A stretch of 64,000 bases of DNA from Pseudomonas sp. ANT_J12 (GCF_008370045.1 NZ_VOBN01000001.1:310001-374000), one strand, 5' to 3'. Numbered from the stretch's first letter, positions 27,366 to 36,355 are shown. Numbers and translations: made by a program. Notes: generated by a model from the sequence alone, not told the origin.

Positions 27366-28733
27366 ATGGCTCGCTCATCGTCCGATGTTTCAAAGGATCG
27401 CGGCTACTTCGGCAGCTTCAGCAAAAGCGCGGAAAGCGAATACATGCCGGAAACCGCCGGCGCGGCGTTGCAGGATTCTCCGCGCCTGTCGCGGATCACC
27501 GTGTGGCTCGCGGCCGGGCTGCTGATCTCGGCGCTGGTCTGGGCCAAGTTTGCGGTGTTGCAGGAAGTCACCATGGGCGAAGGCAAGGCGATTCCGTCGA
27601 GCAAGGTCCAGGTGATCCAGAACCTGGAGGGCGGCATCGTCTCCGAGATTTTCGTGCGTGAAGGGCAAATGGTGAACAAGGGCGATACGCTGCTGCGCCT
27701 GGACGACACGCGTTTTCTGTCGAACAAGGGTGAGAGCGAGGCGGATCGCTATTCGTTGACCGCAAAGGTCGAGCGTTTGTCCGCCGAGGCCGAGGGGCGG
27801 CCGTTCAAGCTTTCCGATGAAGTGATCGCCAAGGCGCCGCAAGTGGCCGAGGACGAACGTTCGCTCTACGATCAACGGCAACGACGATTGGCCAGTGAAC
27901 AGCGGACCTTGACCGAACAACTTCGGCAAAAAACCCAGGAACTGGCGGAATTCCGCTCGAAACAAGGGCAATTCAGTTCGAGCCTGGCGTTGCTGCAACA
28001 AGAGATGAACATGTCCGCGCCGCTGGTGGGCACCGGGGCGGTATCGCCAGTGGAAATCCTGCGGCTCAAACGCAGCGCGGTGGAGATTCGCGGTTCGCTG
28101 AATGCCACGACGCTGGCCATTCCTCGGGCGGAATCGGCAATCAACGAGATCAAAAGCAAGATCGACGAATCGGAACAGTCCTTCCGCTCGGATGCGGCCA
28201 AGGAGCTGAATGAGAAACGCACCGACCTGTCGAAAATCACCGCCTCCAGCATCGCCATCGACGACCGGGTGACCCGTACCACGGTGGTATCGCCGGTGCA
28301 CGGGATCATCAAGGTGCTGAAGGTCAATACCATCGGCGGCGTGGTCCAGCCGGGCAGCGACATGGTGGAAATCGTGCCGCTGGAAGACAACCTGCTGATC
28401 GAAGCCAAGGTCCGCCCGCAAGACGTGGCGTTCCTGCATCCGGGGCAGAAAGCCATGGTCAAGTTCAGTGCGTATGACTACACGATTTATGGTGGGCTGA
28501 GTGCCAAGCTGGAGTTGATCGGGGCGGATACGATTACCGATGACAAGGGCAACAGCTTCTATCTGATTCAGGTCAGGACCGATAAGAATCACTTGGGCGG
28601 GGATGTGAAACCGCTGCTGATCATTCCGGGGATGGTGGCGACGGTGGACATTATTACCGGGGAGAAAAGTGTGCTGGATTATCTGCTCAAGCCGGTGCTG
28701 AAGGCGCGGACCGAGGCGATGCGCGAAAGGTAG
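27366..28733 (+). CDS. lapC: Type I secretion membrane-fusion protein LapC
   Basis: A 455-residue HlyD-family adaptor. A short cytoplasmic N-terminus leads to one transmembrane helix (about 45-65), then the biotinyl-lipoyl half motif (QVIQNLEGGIVSEIFVREGQ), a long coiled-coil hairpin (about 120-290), the second lipoyl half and beta-barrel region (TTVVSPVHGIIKVLKVNTIG). It links LapB in the inner membrane to LapE in the outer membrane. TAGGAG overlapping the lapB stop serves as its ribosome site, indicating translational coupling. A REPIN doublet follows the gene. Confidence 0.93.
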   Translation: MARSSSDVSKDRGYFGSFSKSAESEYMPETAGAALQDSPRLSRITVWLAAGLLISALVWAKFAVLQEVTMGEGKAIPSSKVQVIQNLEGGIVSEIFVREGQMVNKGDTLLRLDDTRFLSNKGESEADRYSLTAKVERLSAEAEGRPFKLSDEVIAKAPQVAEDERSLYDQRQRRLASEQRTLTEQLRQKTQELAEFRSKQGQFSSSLALLQQEMNMSAPLVGTGAVSPVEILRLKRSAVEIRGSLNATTLAIPRAESAINEIKSKIDESEQSFRSDAAKELNEKRTDLSKITASSIAIDDRVTRTTVVSPVHGIIKVLKVNTIGGVVQPGSDMVEIVPLEDNLLIEAKVRPQDVAFLHPGQKAMVKFSAYDYTIYGGLSAKLELIGADTITDDKGNSFYLIQVRTDKNHLGGDVKPLLIIPGMVATVDIITGEKSVLDYLLKPVLKARTEAMRER

Positions 28734-28748
28734 GCTTCACTCACTCCC

Positions 28749-28882
28749 TGTGGCGAGGGGGCTTGCCCCCGTTCGGCTGCGAAGCAGTCGCAATCCTGCC
28801 AGCGCGTTCTGCCTGACCCAACTGGGTTGAATGGTTTTGGGGTCGCTTCGCGACCCAACGGGGGCAAGCCCCCTCGCCACAG
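28749..28882. repeat. REPIN-type doublet
   Basis: Left arm 28749-28790 (TGTGGCGAGGGGGCTTGCCC) and right arm 28839-28882, with inner hairpins including GGTCGCTTCGCGACC. It lies between the convergent lapC and tRNA acp-transferase genes. Confidence 0.9.
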
Positions 28883-28886
28883 GTGA

Positions 28887-29480
28887 TCATTTGCCATGAT
28901 TACGCTGGTACGTCTCCTCCCCCATCGCCGCAATCTGCCCCTCGATCAACGCCTCGAACGGCTTCAGCAACGGCTCGAACGACGTCGGTGACTCCAGCGT
29001 CTGCAACGCCTGCACAATCGCCTCCACCGTCGACAACGCCCCCGGCCCCGGAGCCTTGCGCAGCCGATACCGCGACACACCGCCATCGACCAATGTCACC
29101 CGGGGCAACGCCGCCAGCAACGGATTGAGGTGCAGCATCTTGCGCGCCTTGCGCCACGTGCCGTCCGGGACTACCAGCAATAGCGGTTGATCGTTTTCGG
29201 CATAACTGCGCAACGGCTGCGCCTCATCGGCAGGAAACAACAACCGCGCCTGATAACCGGGCGGGTTCAGCAGCGCCGGCAAATCCTCGAACACCTCACC
29301 GACGATCAACTCGGCATTCTTCAAGCCCAACGCGGCGAGACGCGCGGTGTTCAGCGCATGATTCACTTCACTGGGATGCTGCAACAGCAACACCCGGGTG
29401 CGGCTGTCGAGGCTCGGGATCAGCGGGCACAGGCAATGGCTTTGCGGACGCAGGCAGCGGGGGCATTGGATTCTGGACAT
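28887..29480 (-). CDS. tRNA-uridine aminocarboxypropyltransferase (DTW domain)
   Basis: A 197-residue protein with an N-terminal zinc-type cysteine cluster (CPRCLRPQSHCLC, residues 6-18) and the DTW-family core, including VPDGTWRKARKM near residue 105 (DGTW in place of the DTxW signature), FPADEAQPL, and a C-terminal YRLRKAP element. The family, represented by E. coli TapT/YfiP, transfers the 3-amino-3-carboxypropyl group from SAM to uridine in tRNA. It starts 4 bp after the gbuR stop, so it is probably read from the gbuR promoter. Confidence 0.85.
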   Translation of the reverse strand: MSRIQCPRCLRPQSHCLCPLIPSLDSRTRVLLLQHPSEVNHALNTARLAALGLKNAELIVGEVFEDLPALLNPPGYQARLLFPADEAQPLRSYAENDQPLLLVVPDGTWRKARKMLHLNPLLAALPRVTLVDGGVSRYRLRKAPGPGALSTVEAIVQALQTLESPTSFEPLLKPFEALIEGQIAAMGEETYQRNHGK

Positions 29481-29484
29481 GTTC

Positions 29485-30378
29485 TTAAGCCTGATTAAGC
29501 TGTGCTTTGAGCAGATCGCGGAAGGTCTGGATCAGCGGTTCGCGGCTGCGGCCTCGGCGCACGATCATCGAGAACGGCGCCTGATAACCGAAGGTTGCTG
29601 GCAGCAACACCCGTAAGTCGCCCTTGTCAGCCCAGGCCTGGGCGTAGTGCTCCGGCAAGTAACCGATGTAGGCGCCGGACAGCACCAGGATCAGTTGGGC
29701 TTCCATACTTTCCACGGTGGCGGCACTGTGCTTGAAGCCGTGGCGCGCCAATTCCGCCTGGCTCCAGTAACCGCGGCCGACCATGCGCTGCTGGGTGATG
29801 ACTTGTTCGGGAATGCGCCGCTCGGTGAACAGCGGATGGCGGCTGCTGCAATACAGCCAGTGTTGTTCGCGGTACAGCGGCATGTACACCAGGCCGCTCA
29901 TGCGCGTGGAAAACGCGCCGATGGCCAGGTCGAGGCGGTTGTCCTGCACGCCGAGTTGCAGTTCGTAGGGACTCATTACCGACAAATGCAAATGCACTGC
30001 CGGGTGTTCCTGGCTGTAGGCGCCGATGGCTTCGGCAAAGGGCAAGGCCTTGTCGCTGACGGTGGAATCGATGACCCCGAGGTTCAGAGTGCCACGCAAC
30101 TCACCCTTCAATGCCGCTGCGTATTGCTCGAAACCTTCCAGTTCAGCCAATAGCCGCAAGGTTTCCTGATGGAACAACTCGCCCTTGCTGGTCAGGCTGA
30201 ACCCACCGCGCCCGCGATGGCACAGCACCAGACCGAGCGCGGCTTCGAGCTGGCTCATGTAGGTGCTGATCGCCGAGGTCGAGAGGTTGAGCTCTTGCTG
30301 GGCGTTGGCGAACCCCTGATGACGGACCACGCTGACGAAGATGCGTAATAGTTTCAGGTCGGGTAAAGCGTTGGCCAT
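29485..30378 (-). CDS. gbuR: LysR-family regulator, GbuR-like
   Basis: A 297-residue LysR-type regulator: N-terminal HTH (FANAQQELNLSTSAISTYMSQLE) and a C-terminal substrate-binding domain with two Rossmann-like lobes. It is transcribed divergently from the guanidinobutyrase gene, as gbuR (PA1422) is from gbuA (PA1421), so it likely activates gbuA in response to 4-guanidinobutyrate. ATG 30378 (MANALPDLK) is chosen; the frame stays open to 30513 only because it reads through a REP-like repeat. The gbuR symbol rests on position and family. Confidence 0.75.
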   Translation of the reverse strand: MANALPDLKLLRIFVSVVRHQGFANAQQELNLSTSAISTYMSQLEAALGLVLCHRGRGGFSLTSKGELFHQETLRLLAELEGFEQYAAALKGELRGTLNLGVIDSTVSDKALPFAEAIGAYSQEHPAVHLHLSVMSPYELQLGVQDNRLDLAIGAFSTRMSGLVYMPLYREQHWLYCSSRHPLFTERRIPEQVITQQRMVGRGYWSQAELARHGFKHSAATVESMEAQLILVLSGAYIGYLPEHYAQAWADKGDLRVLLPATFGYQAPFSMIVRRGRSREPLIQTFRDLLKAQLNQA

Positions 30379-30395
30379 GGGGTTCTCCACCTGTC

Positions 30396-30511
30396 GATCG
30401 TTCCCACGCTCTGCGTGGGAATGCAGCCCGTGACGCTCTGCGTCACATGCACAAAAGAGCGGGACGCGGAGCGTCCGTGGATGCATTCCCACGCAGAGCG
30501 CAGGAACGATC
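30396..30511. repeat. Inverted repeat (GATCGTTCCCACGCTCTGCG family)
   Basis: Same family as 15077-15188, with outer arms GATCGTTCC / GGAACGATC and inner GACGCTCTGCGTC / GGACGCGGAGCGTCC hairpins. It lies in the gbuR 5' leader, 18 bp upstream of the gbuR start, so it would be transcribed in the gbuR mRNA. Confidence 0.85.
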
Positions 30512-30541
30512 ACGCGAGGGAGTCTATCGCCGTGCCCGCCA

Positions 30542-30565
30542 TTAGTTTAGAAAAATCTGAACTAA
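30542..30565. promoter_or_regulatory. Putative LysR operator in the gbuR-gbuA gap
   Basis: TTAGTTTAGA-AAAA-TCTGAACTAA is a dyad with 9 of 10 matching arm positions, containing a T-N11-A type LysR core. It lies about 122 bp upstream of gbuA and 164 bp upstream of gbuR, between the divergent genes. Binding by GbuR is inferred. Confidence 0.5.
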
Positions 30566-30687
30566 GTATTTGCCCGTAGCGATTCTTCCCGCCCACTACA
30601 TTTCGCATTATCGGCCCACAGCGGTGCCCGTCTCTCCCGTGAACGGCGCGCCGACATAAATAAAACAACGACGATGAGGCCTTACCC

Positions 30688-31638
30688 GTGGACAAGATTC
30701 TTCACCAACCACTGGGCGGCAACGAAATGCCGCGCTTCGGCGGCATCGCCACCATGATGCGACTCCCCCACTTGACCACCGCTGCCGGCCTGGACGCTGC
30801 CTTCATTGGCGTGCCGCTGGACATCGGCACTTCCCTGCGCCCTGGCACTCGTTTCGGACCTCGCGAAATCCGCGCCGAATCGGTGATGATCCGCCCGTAC
30901 AACATGGCCACCGGCGCCGCGCCGTTCGATTCGCTGTCGGTTGCCGACATCGGTGACGTGGCGATCAACACCTTCAATTTGCTGGACGCCGTGCGGATCA
31001 TTGAAGAGTCCTACCACAGCATCCTCGAACACGACGTGATCCCGCTGACCCTGGGCGGCGACCACACCATCACCCTGCCGATCCTGCGTGCGATCCATAA
31101 AAAGCACGGCAAGGTCGGCCTGGTGCACATCGATGCTCACGCCGATGTGAACGATCACATGTTTGGCGAGAAAATCGCCCACGGCACCACCTTCCGTCGC
31201 GCCGTCGAAGAAGGTCTTCTGGACCCCGACCGCGTGGTGCAGATTGGCCTGCGCGCCCAGGGTTACACGTCCGAAGACTTCAACTGGAGCCGCAAACAAG
31301 GCTTCCGCGTGGTTCAGGCCGAAGAGTGCTGGCACAAATCCCTGGCGCCGCTAATGGCCGAAGTTCGCGAGAAAGTCGGCGGCGGTCCGGTGTACCTGAG
31401 TTTCGATATCGACGGCATCGATCCGGCCTGGGCACCTGGCACCGGCACCCCGGAAATCGGTGGTCTGACGACCATTCAGGCAATTGAAATCGTGCGTGGC
31501 TGCCAAGGCCTCGACCTGGTCGGCTGCGATCTGGTAGAAGTCTCGCCGGCTTATGACACCACCGGTAATACCTCGCTGCTGGCCGCCAACCTGCTGTACG
31601 AAATGCTCTGCGTACTGCCGGGCGTGGCCCACCGCTGA
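30688..31638 (+). CDS. gbuA: Guanidinobutyrase (agmatinase-family ureohydrolase)
   Basis: A 316-residue manganese ureohydrolase. Metal-binding motifs are complete: LGGDHTIT (His near 128), HIDAHADVND near 149-158, and SFDIDGIDPAWAPGTGTPE near 238-256. The enzyme splits 4-guanidinobutyrate to 4-aminobutyrate and urea in arginine/agmatine breakdown. The family also includes agmatinase and guanidinopropionase; the GbuA call comes from synteny (divergent LysR gene upstream; SnoaL-like protein, NCS1 permease and sodium symporter downstream, as in PA1421-PA1418). It ends 9 bp before the next start. Confidence 0.85.
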   Translation: MDKILHQPLGGNEMPRFGGIATMMRLPHLTTAAGLDAAFIGVPLDIGTSLRPGTRFGPREIRAESVMIRPYNMATGAAPFDSLSVADIGDVAINTFNLLDAVRIIEESYHSILEHDVIPLTLGGDHTITLPILRAIHKKHGKVGLVHIDAHADVNDHMFGEKIAHGTTFRRAVEEGLLDPDRVVQIGLRAQGYTSEDFNWSRKQGFRVVQAEECWHKSLAPLMAEVREKVGGGPVYLSFDIDGIDPAWAPGTGTPEIGGLTTIQAIEIVRGCQGLDLVGCDLVEVSPAYDTTGNTSLLAANLLYEMLCVLPGVAHR

Positions 31639-31647
31639 GGAGTGGTC

Positions 31648-32055
31648 ATGAACGAACGCGATCAGGTTTTGAAAGCCGCCGCCGATCTGGTGAGCGCTTT
31701 TGCCCGTAATGATCGCGAAGCCTACTTCGGCGCCTTCAGCGCCGATGCCAGCTTCGTGTTCTACACCCTCGAACAGCCCCTGCTGTCGCGCGATGCCTAC
31801 CAGGCGTTGTGGGACACCTGGCGCGCCGAGGATGGCTTCGAAGTGCTGTCGTGCACTTCAAGCAACGCCTTTGTCAGCCTGCAGGGTGACGTGGCGATTT
31901 TCATCCATGACGTGGCCACCGAGCTGCGCATGCAAGGGGAGCAACACTTCAGCCAGGAGCGCGAGACCATCGTCTTTCGCAAAGAACAACAAGGCCTTTG
32001 GCTGGCCTGTCACGAACATTTGTCCGCTATGCCGGAAGGGCTGCCATCCCCTTAG
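31648..32055 (+). CDS. SnoaL/NTF2-like protein (DUF4440 type)
   Basis: A 135-residue cytosolic protein with the cone-shaped NTF2 fold pattern: an N-terminal helix (LKAAADLVSAFARNDREAYF), FSADASFVFYT, and C-terminal strands (ETIVFRKEQQGLWLACHEHLS). It corresponds to PA1420 in the gbu block. No function is known; it could bind or modify a guanidino or imino intermediate. AGGAG overlapping the gbuA stop is 5 bp from ATG 31648, which favours it over an in-frame GTG at 31642. Confidence 0.7.
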   Translation: MNERDQVLKAAADLVSAFARNDREAYFGAFSADASFVFYTLEQPLLSRDAYQALWDTWRAEDGFEVLSCTSSNAFVSLQGDVAIFIHDVATELRMQGEQHFSQERETIVFRKEQQGLWLACHEHLSAMPEGLPSP

Positions 32056-32109
32056 CCAAACAGGTGACGCTCACACACGATGAGCGCGCCTTTATGATCG
32101 GAGCTGATC

Positions 32110-33627
32110 ATGAATAACAACAACAAAGACAAAGACCAAAGCCTTACGCAAATTGAAACCTACGGGGTCGAACAGATCCCGGACAGCGAACGTACCGCAG
32201 GCCCGACGGACTTGTTCCGGATGATCTTCGGCGGTTCCAATACCTTCGCCACCGCCGTGCTCGGCAGTTTCCCGGTGCTGTTCGGCCTGTCGTTCCAGGC
32301 CGGTGTCTGGGCGATTGTGCTGGGGGTGTTGCTGGGTTCGCTGATCCTCGCGCCGATGGGCCTGTTCGGCCCGATCAATGGCACCAACAACGCCGTGTCT
32401 TCCGGTGCGCACTTCGGCGTGCACGGGCGGATCGTCGGTTCGTTCCTGTCGTTGCTGACCGCCATCGCCTTCTTCTCGCTCAGTGTGTGGAGTTCGGGAG
32501 ATGCGTTGATTGGTGGTGCAAAACGCTTGATCGGCCTGCCGGAAACCGACCTGACTCTGGGCCTGGCCTACGGTCTGTTCGCGATCCTGGTGCTGACCGT
32601 GTGCATCTACGGCTTCCGCTTCCTGTTGTGGGTCAACAAGATCGCGGTGTGGAGCGCCAGCCTGCTGTTCCTGCTGGGCATCTTCGCTTTCGCCGGTCCC
32701 TTCGATGTGAACTTCGCCGGCACCGTGAGTATGGGTCAACCAGGCTTCTGGGCCGCGTTCATCGGCGCTGCGCTGGTGGCGATGAGCAACCCGATTTCCT
32801 TCGGGGCGTTCCTCGGTGACTGGTCGCGCTACATCCCTCGCGACACGCCAAAAGGCCGGATCATGGCGGCGGTGGTGATCTCGCAGATCGCAACCTTCAT
32901 CCCGTTCCTGTTCGGCCTGACCACCGCGACCATCGTGGCGATCAAGGCCCCGGACTACATCGCGGCCAACAACTACGTCGGCGGTCTGCTGGCCGTTTCG
33001 CCGAGCTGGTTCTTCCTGCCGGTGTGCCTGATTGCGGTGATCGGCGGCATGTCCACCGGCACCACCTCGCTGTATGGCACCGGGTTGGACATGTCCAGCG
33101 TGTTCCCTCGGGTGCTGTCGCGGGTCAAGGCGACGCTGTTGATCGGGGTGATGTCGATTGCCTTCATCTTTATCGGGCGCTTTGCGGCGAACCTGGTGCA
33201 GAGCGTGTCGACCTTCGCCGTGCTGATCATCACCTGCACCACCCCATGGATGGTGATCATGATCATCGGCCTGGTGGTGCGCCGCGGCTTCTACTGCCCG
33301 GATGACCTGCAAGTGTTCACCCGCGGCGAGAAAGGTGGCCGCTACTGGTTCACCCACGGCTGGAACTGGCGTGGCCTGGGGGCGTGGATCCCGAGTGCGC
33401 TGGTGGGTTTGTGCTTTGTGAACCTGCCGGGGCAGTTCGTGGGTGTGCTGGGCAACCTCGCTGGCGGCATCGACATCAGCCTGCCGGTGACCCTGGGTCT
33501 GGCCTCCCTGGTGTATTTCATGCTGCTGAGCCTGTTCCCGGAACCGAAGGAAGTGTTCGGCCCGCAGGATGCACGCAGCAAGGGCACGGATTCGCTGGGT
33601 AAACCGGCGTTGCGCCAAGCCGCCTGA
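32110..33627 (+). CDS. NCS1 purine-cytosine permease-like transporter
   Basis: A 505-residue inner-membrane protein with about twelve transmembrane helices and the NCS1 landmarks: an early GANNCF-like region here FGGSNTFAT near residue 41, a central PISFGAFLGDWSRYIPRDTP (about 230) and a late hydrophilic loop. CodB-type NCS1 carriers move nucleobases or related compounds with sodium or protons. Synteny with PA1419 and its place in the gbu operon suggest a guanidino compound or downstream product as substrate; that is inference. Confidence 0.85.
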   Translation: MNNNNKDKDQSLTQIETYGVEQIPDSERTAGPTDLFRMIFGGSNTFATAVLGSFPVLFGLSFQAGVWAIVLGVLLGSLILAPMGLFGPINGTNNAVSSGAHFGVHGRIVGSFLSLLTAIAFFSLSVWSSGDALIGGAKRLIGLPETDLTLGLAYGLFAILVLTVCIYGFRFLLWVNKIAVWSASLLFLLGIFAFAGPFDVNFAGTVSMGQPGFWAAFIGAALVAMSNPISFGAFLGDWSRYIPRDTPKGRIMAAVVISQIATFIPFLFGLTTATIVAIKAPDYIAANNYVGGLLAVSPSWFFLPVCLIAVIGGMSTGTTSLYGTGLDMSSVFPRVLSRVKATLLIGVMSIAFIFIGRFAANLVQSVSTFAVLIITCTTPWMVIMIIGLVVRRGFYCPDDLQVFTRGEKGGRYWFTHGWNWRGLGAWIPSALVGLCFVNLPGQFVGVLGNLAGGIDISLPVTLGLASLVYFMLLSLFPEPKEVFGPQDARSKGTDSLGKPALRQAA

Positions 33628-33660
33628 TTCAACACATTACTTGTGGACAACGCATGACCT

Positions 33661-33750
33661 GTAGGAGCGAGGCTTGCCCGCGAAGAACGATAACGCGGTC
33701 TGCCTGACAGACCGCATCGCCCCCTTCGCGGGCAAGCCTCGCGCCTACAG
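33661..33750. repeat. REP-type inverted repeat
   Basis: Arms GTAGGAGCGAGGCTTGCCCG / complement, the same family as 731-799, with an inner GCGGTCTG / CAGACCGC hairpin. It lies in the 189-bp gap between the two gbu-locus transporter genes. Confidence 0.85.
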
Positions 33751-33816
33751 GGATGATGTTTTCGCAGGAATTGATTTTCGCCTCACCATAAAAAAGACAA
33801 TCGGAGACACGCCATC

Positions 33817-35196
33817 ATGGCCCTGGATTTATTCGTCGTACTCATCTACGCCGCCGCGATGCTGATACTCGGCTATTACGGCATGCGCAAAGCCAAGACC
33901 AACGAAGACTTTTTGGTCGCCGGTCGTAACCTCGGCCCGAGCCTGTACATGGGCACCATGGCCGCCACCGTTCTGGGCGGCGCATCCACCGTCGGCACCG
34001 TGCGCCTGGGCTACGTCCATGGCATCTCCGGTTTCTGGCTGTGCGCGGCCCTCGGTTGCGGGATCGTGGCGCTGAACCTGTTCCTCGCCAAACCGCTGCT
34101 GAAACTGAAGATCTACACCGTTACCCAGGTCCTGGAAAAACGCTACAACCCGATGGCCCGCTCGGCGAGCGCGGTGATCATGCTGGCGTATGCGCTGATG
34201 ATCGGCGTGACCTCGATCCTGGCGATCGGCACCGTGCTACAAGTGCTGTTCGGCCTGCCGTTCTGGATTTCGGTACTGCTCGGCGGTGGCGTGGTGGTGA
34301 TCTACTCGGCGATCGGCGGCATGTGGTCGTTAACCCTGACCGACATCGTCCAGTTCGTGATCAAAACTGTGGGCCTGATGTTCATCCTGTTGCCGATCTG
34401 CCTGTATCGCGTTGGCGGCTGGGATGAGTTGGTGCTGAAACTGCCGGCGACTGCCTTCAGCTTCACCACCATCGGTTGGGACACGATCATTACCTACTTC
34501 ATGATCTACTTCTTCGGGATCCTGATTGGCCAGGACATCTGGCAGCGGGTGTTCACCGTCAAGTCGGCCAAAGTCGCGCAGTACGCCGGTACCTTTGCCG
34601 GTTTCTACTGCATCCTCTACGGCCTGGCTTGTGCCCTGATCGGCATGGCCGCTCATGTGCTGATTCCGGACCTGGACAACGTCAACAACGCCTTCGCCGC
34701 CATCGTTAAGCTGTCCCTGCCGGACGGTATCCGTGGCCTGGTGATCGCCGCGGCACTGGCCGCCATGATGTCCACCGCCAGCGCCGGCCTGCTCGCCGCC
34801 GCCACCACCCTGACCGAAGACCTGCTGCCGAAACTGCGTGGCGGTAAACAGTCGAGCCTGCGCATCAACCGTCTGTTCACCCTGATGACCGGCGTTGTCG
34901 TGCTCGGTATTGCCCTGATCGTGAATGACGTGATCAGCGCCCTGACCCTGGCCTACAACCTGTTGGTGGGCGGCATGCTGATCCCGCTGATGGGCGCGAT
35001 CTTCTGGAAACGCGCCACCACTGCCGGCGCCATCGCCAGCATGGGCATGGGCTTCGCCACGGCGCTGGTGTTCATGTTCAAGGATGGTCTGGATGCGAAC
35101 ACACCGATCTATTACAGCCTCGGCGTAGGTTTGGTGAGCTTTGTATTGGTCAGCCTGCTGTCCCGTCGCCCGGCCGTTTTGGCTAGCGCGGCCTAA
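33817..35196 (+). CDS. Sodium:solute symporter (SSS family)
   Basis: A 459-residue carrier of the SSS family with about thirteen helices. The typical MRKAKTNEDFLVAGRNLGP segment follows TM1, GGASTVGTVRLGY follows TM2, and the sodium-site region AAMMSTASAGLLAAATTLTEDLL lies near residue 310. It corresponds to PA1418, which lies in the same block as gbuA in P. aeruginosa. A strong rho-independent terminator follows 30 bp after the stop, ending the gbu operon. The substrate is unproven. Confidence 0.87.
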   Translation: MALDLFVVLIYAAAMLILGYYGMRKAKTNEDFLVAGRNLGPSLYMGTMAATVLGGASTVGTVRLGYVHGISGFWLCAALGCGIVALNLFLAKPLLKLKIYTVTQVLEKRYNPMARSASAVIMLAYALMIGVTSILAIGTVLQVLFGLPFWISVLLGGGVVVIYSAIGGMWSLTLTDIVQFVIKTVGLMFILLPICLYRVGGWDELVLKLPATAFSFTTIGWDTIITYFMIYFFGILIGQDIWQRVFTVKSAKVAQYAGTFAGFYCILYGLACALIGMAAHVLIPDLDNVNNAFAAIVKLSLPDGIRGLVIAAALAAMMSTASAGLLAAATTLTEDLLPKLRGGKQSSLRINRLFTLMTGVVVLGIALIVNDVISALTLAYNLLVGGMLIPLMGAIFWKRATTAGAIASMGMGFATALVFMFKDGLDANTPIYYSLGVGLVSFVLVSLLSRRPAVLASAA

Positions 35197-35226
35197 GCTT
35201 CTATAAAGAACTGATGCTTTCTTCGA

Positions 35227-35261
35227 CGGGTGTGGCGTCGGTTGCCACACCCGTTTTTTTT
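35227..35261 (+). terminator. Rho-independent terminator of the gbu operon
   Basis: Perfect 10-bp stem CGGGTGTGGC / GCCACACCCG with a 7-nt loop, followed by eight T residues. Confidence 0.9.
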
Positions 35262-35280
35262 CGTCTGAAGGAAACTGCTT

Positions 35281-36006
35281 ATGAAGATTGTTTCTCGTGA
35301 CCAGTGGTTTGAAGTGAAAACCTTGTCCGACGGCATTCGCCTGATTCACGAGCCGTACATCCGCCCCTTCTACCGCTGCAACCTCTGGCACATCCAGGGC
35401 CGCGACAAGGACTTGCTGCTGGACAGCGGCTCGGGGCTGGTGAGCCTGCGCGAGCAACTACCGTGGATTACCGAGCGGCCGTTGGTGGCAGTGGCGAGTC
35501 ATTGCCATTTCGACCACATTGCCGGGCATCACGAATTCGCTGAACGCCTGGTGCACCCGGCTGAAGCGCAGATTCTCGCGTCGCCCGACGGCGAGAACAC
35601 CTTGAGCACGGCGTTTGTCGGTGACGAGATGTTCGAGGCGCACCCGGACTGCCCGCTGTGCTATGCCGAATACCGGGTCAAAGCCGCGCCGGCCACGGGT
35701 TACATTGAGGAGGGTGACGTGCTGGATCTGGGTGACCGCGTGTTGCAAGTGCTACACACACCGGGGCATTCGCCGGGCGGCATCAGCCTGTATGAAGCGG
35801 CGACCGAAACCCTGTTCAGCGGCGACATCATCTACGACGGGCCGCTGATCGAAGACGCCTACCATTCCAACCTCGACGACTATGCCCGCAGCCTGCAACG
35901 CTTGCGCGCGCTGCCGATCCGCACGGTGCATGGCGGGCATTTCGGCAGTTTTTCCGGAGAACATCTGCGCACGATGATTGACGAGTGGCAGCGCTGCCAC
36001 GGCTGA
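35281..36006 (+). CDS. MBL-fold metallo-hydrolase
   Basis: A 241-residue metallo-beta-lactamase-fold enzyme with SHCHFDHIAGHHE (HxHxDH, near residue 77), a later His in LHTPGHSPGG near 160 and Asp in FSGDIIYDG near 180, giving a complete binuclear metal site. No signal peptide, so it is cytosolic. It follows the gbu operon terminator and has AAGGAA as a ribosome site. Substrates of such enzymes are diverse (thioesters, glyoxalase II-type, lactones) and cannot be assigned here. Confidence 0.82.
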   Translation: MKIVSRDQWFEVKTLSDGIRLIHEPYIRPFYRCNLWHIQGRDKDLLLDSGSGLVSLREQLPWITERPLVAVASHCHFDHIAGHHEFAERLVHPAEAQILASPDGENTLSTAFVGDEMFEAHPDCPLCYAEYRVKAAPATGYIEEGDVLDLGDRVLQVLHTPGHSPGGISLYEAATETLFSGDIIYDGPLIEDAYHSNLDDYARSLQRLRALPIRTVHGGHFGSFSGEHLRTMIDEWQRCHG

Positions 36007-36060
36007 AGCCTGCTGTACTCAGCCCAGGGACAACAACAATAACGCCCTCGAAGAACGACC

Positions 36061-36312
36061 ATGAAAAGAGCCGCCGTTCGTGCTGCCGTGCACCGCTTTA
36101 TCAGCCGCCTGCTGGAAGGCCGGGATGACTTCGACGACAACGCCAGCCTGGCGCAGTTGGGGCTGGATAAAGAGGATATCGAGGAGCTTATCTTTCATCT
36201 GGAGGATGAGCTGGGGCTGACAGCGTTTACGGCGGAGGAAGACCGGATGCTCAAGGACGCCAGGACGGCGGAAGATTTGAGTCGGTTTTTGGTGAGGATT
36301 GGACGGGATTGA
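36061..36312 (+). CDS. Carrier-protein-like small protein without attachment serine
   Basis: An 83-residue protein whose central part follows the acyl-carrier fold: LAQLGLDKEDIEELIFHLED matches the ACP pattern LGxDSLDxVELxxxLE, but the DSL serine is replaced (DKE), so it cannot carry phosphopantetheine at that place. It begins 54 bp after the MBL-fold gene on the same strand. I do not recognise a named family. It may be a degenerate carrier, a regulator or an unrelated helical bundle with a similar pattern. Confidence 0.6.
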   Translation: MKRAAVRAAVHRFISRLLEGRDDFDDNASLAQLGLDKEDIEELIFHLEDELGLTAFTAEEDRMLKDARTAEDLSRFLVRIGRD

Positions 36313-36355
36313 GAATGGCTGCCAAACACACCGATATCTATGGCAGGGAGGCTTT

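Noticed and set aside
30379..30513. N-terminal extension of gbuR
   Set aside because: The extra 45 codons come from reading through the REP-like repeat; the LysR HTH alignment starts at ATG 30378.
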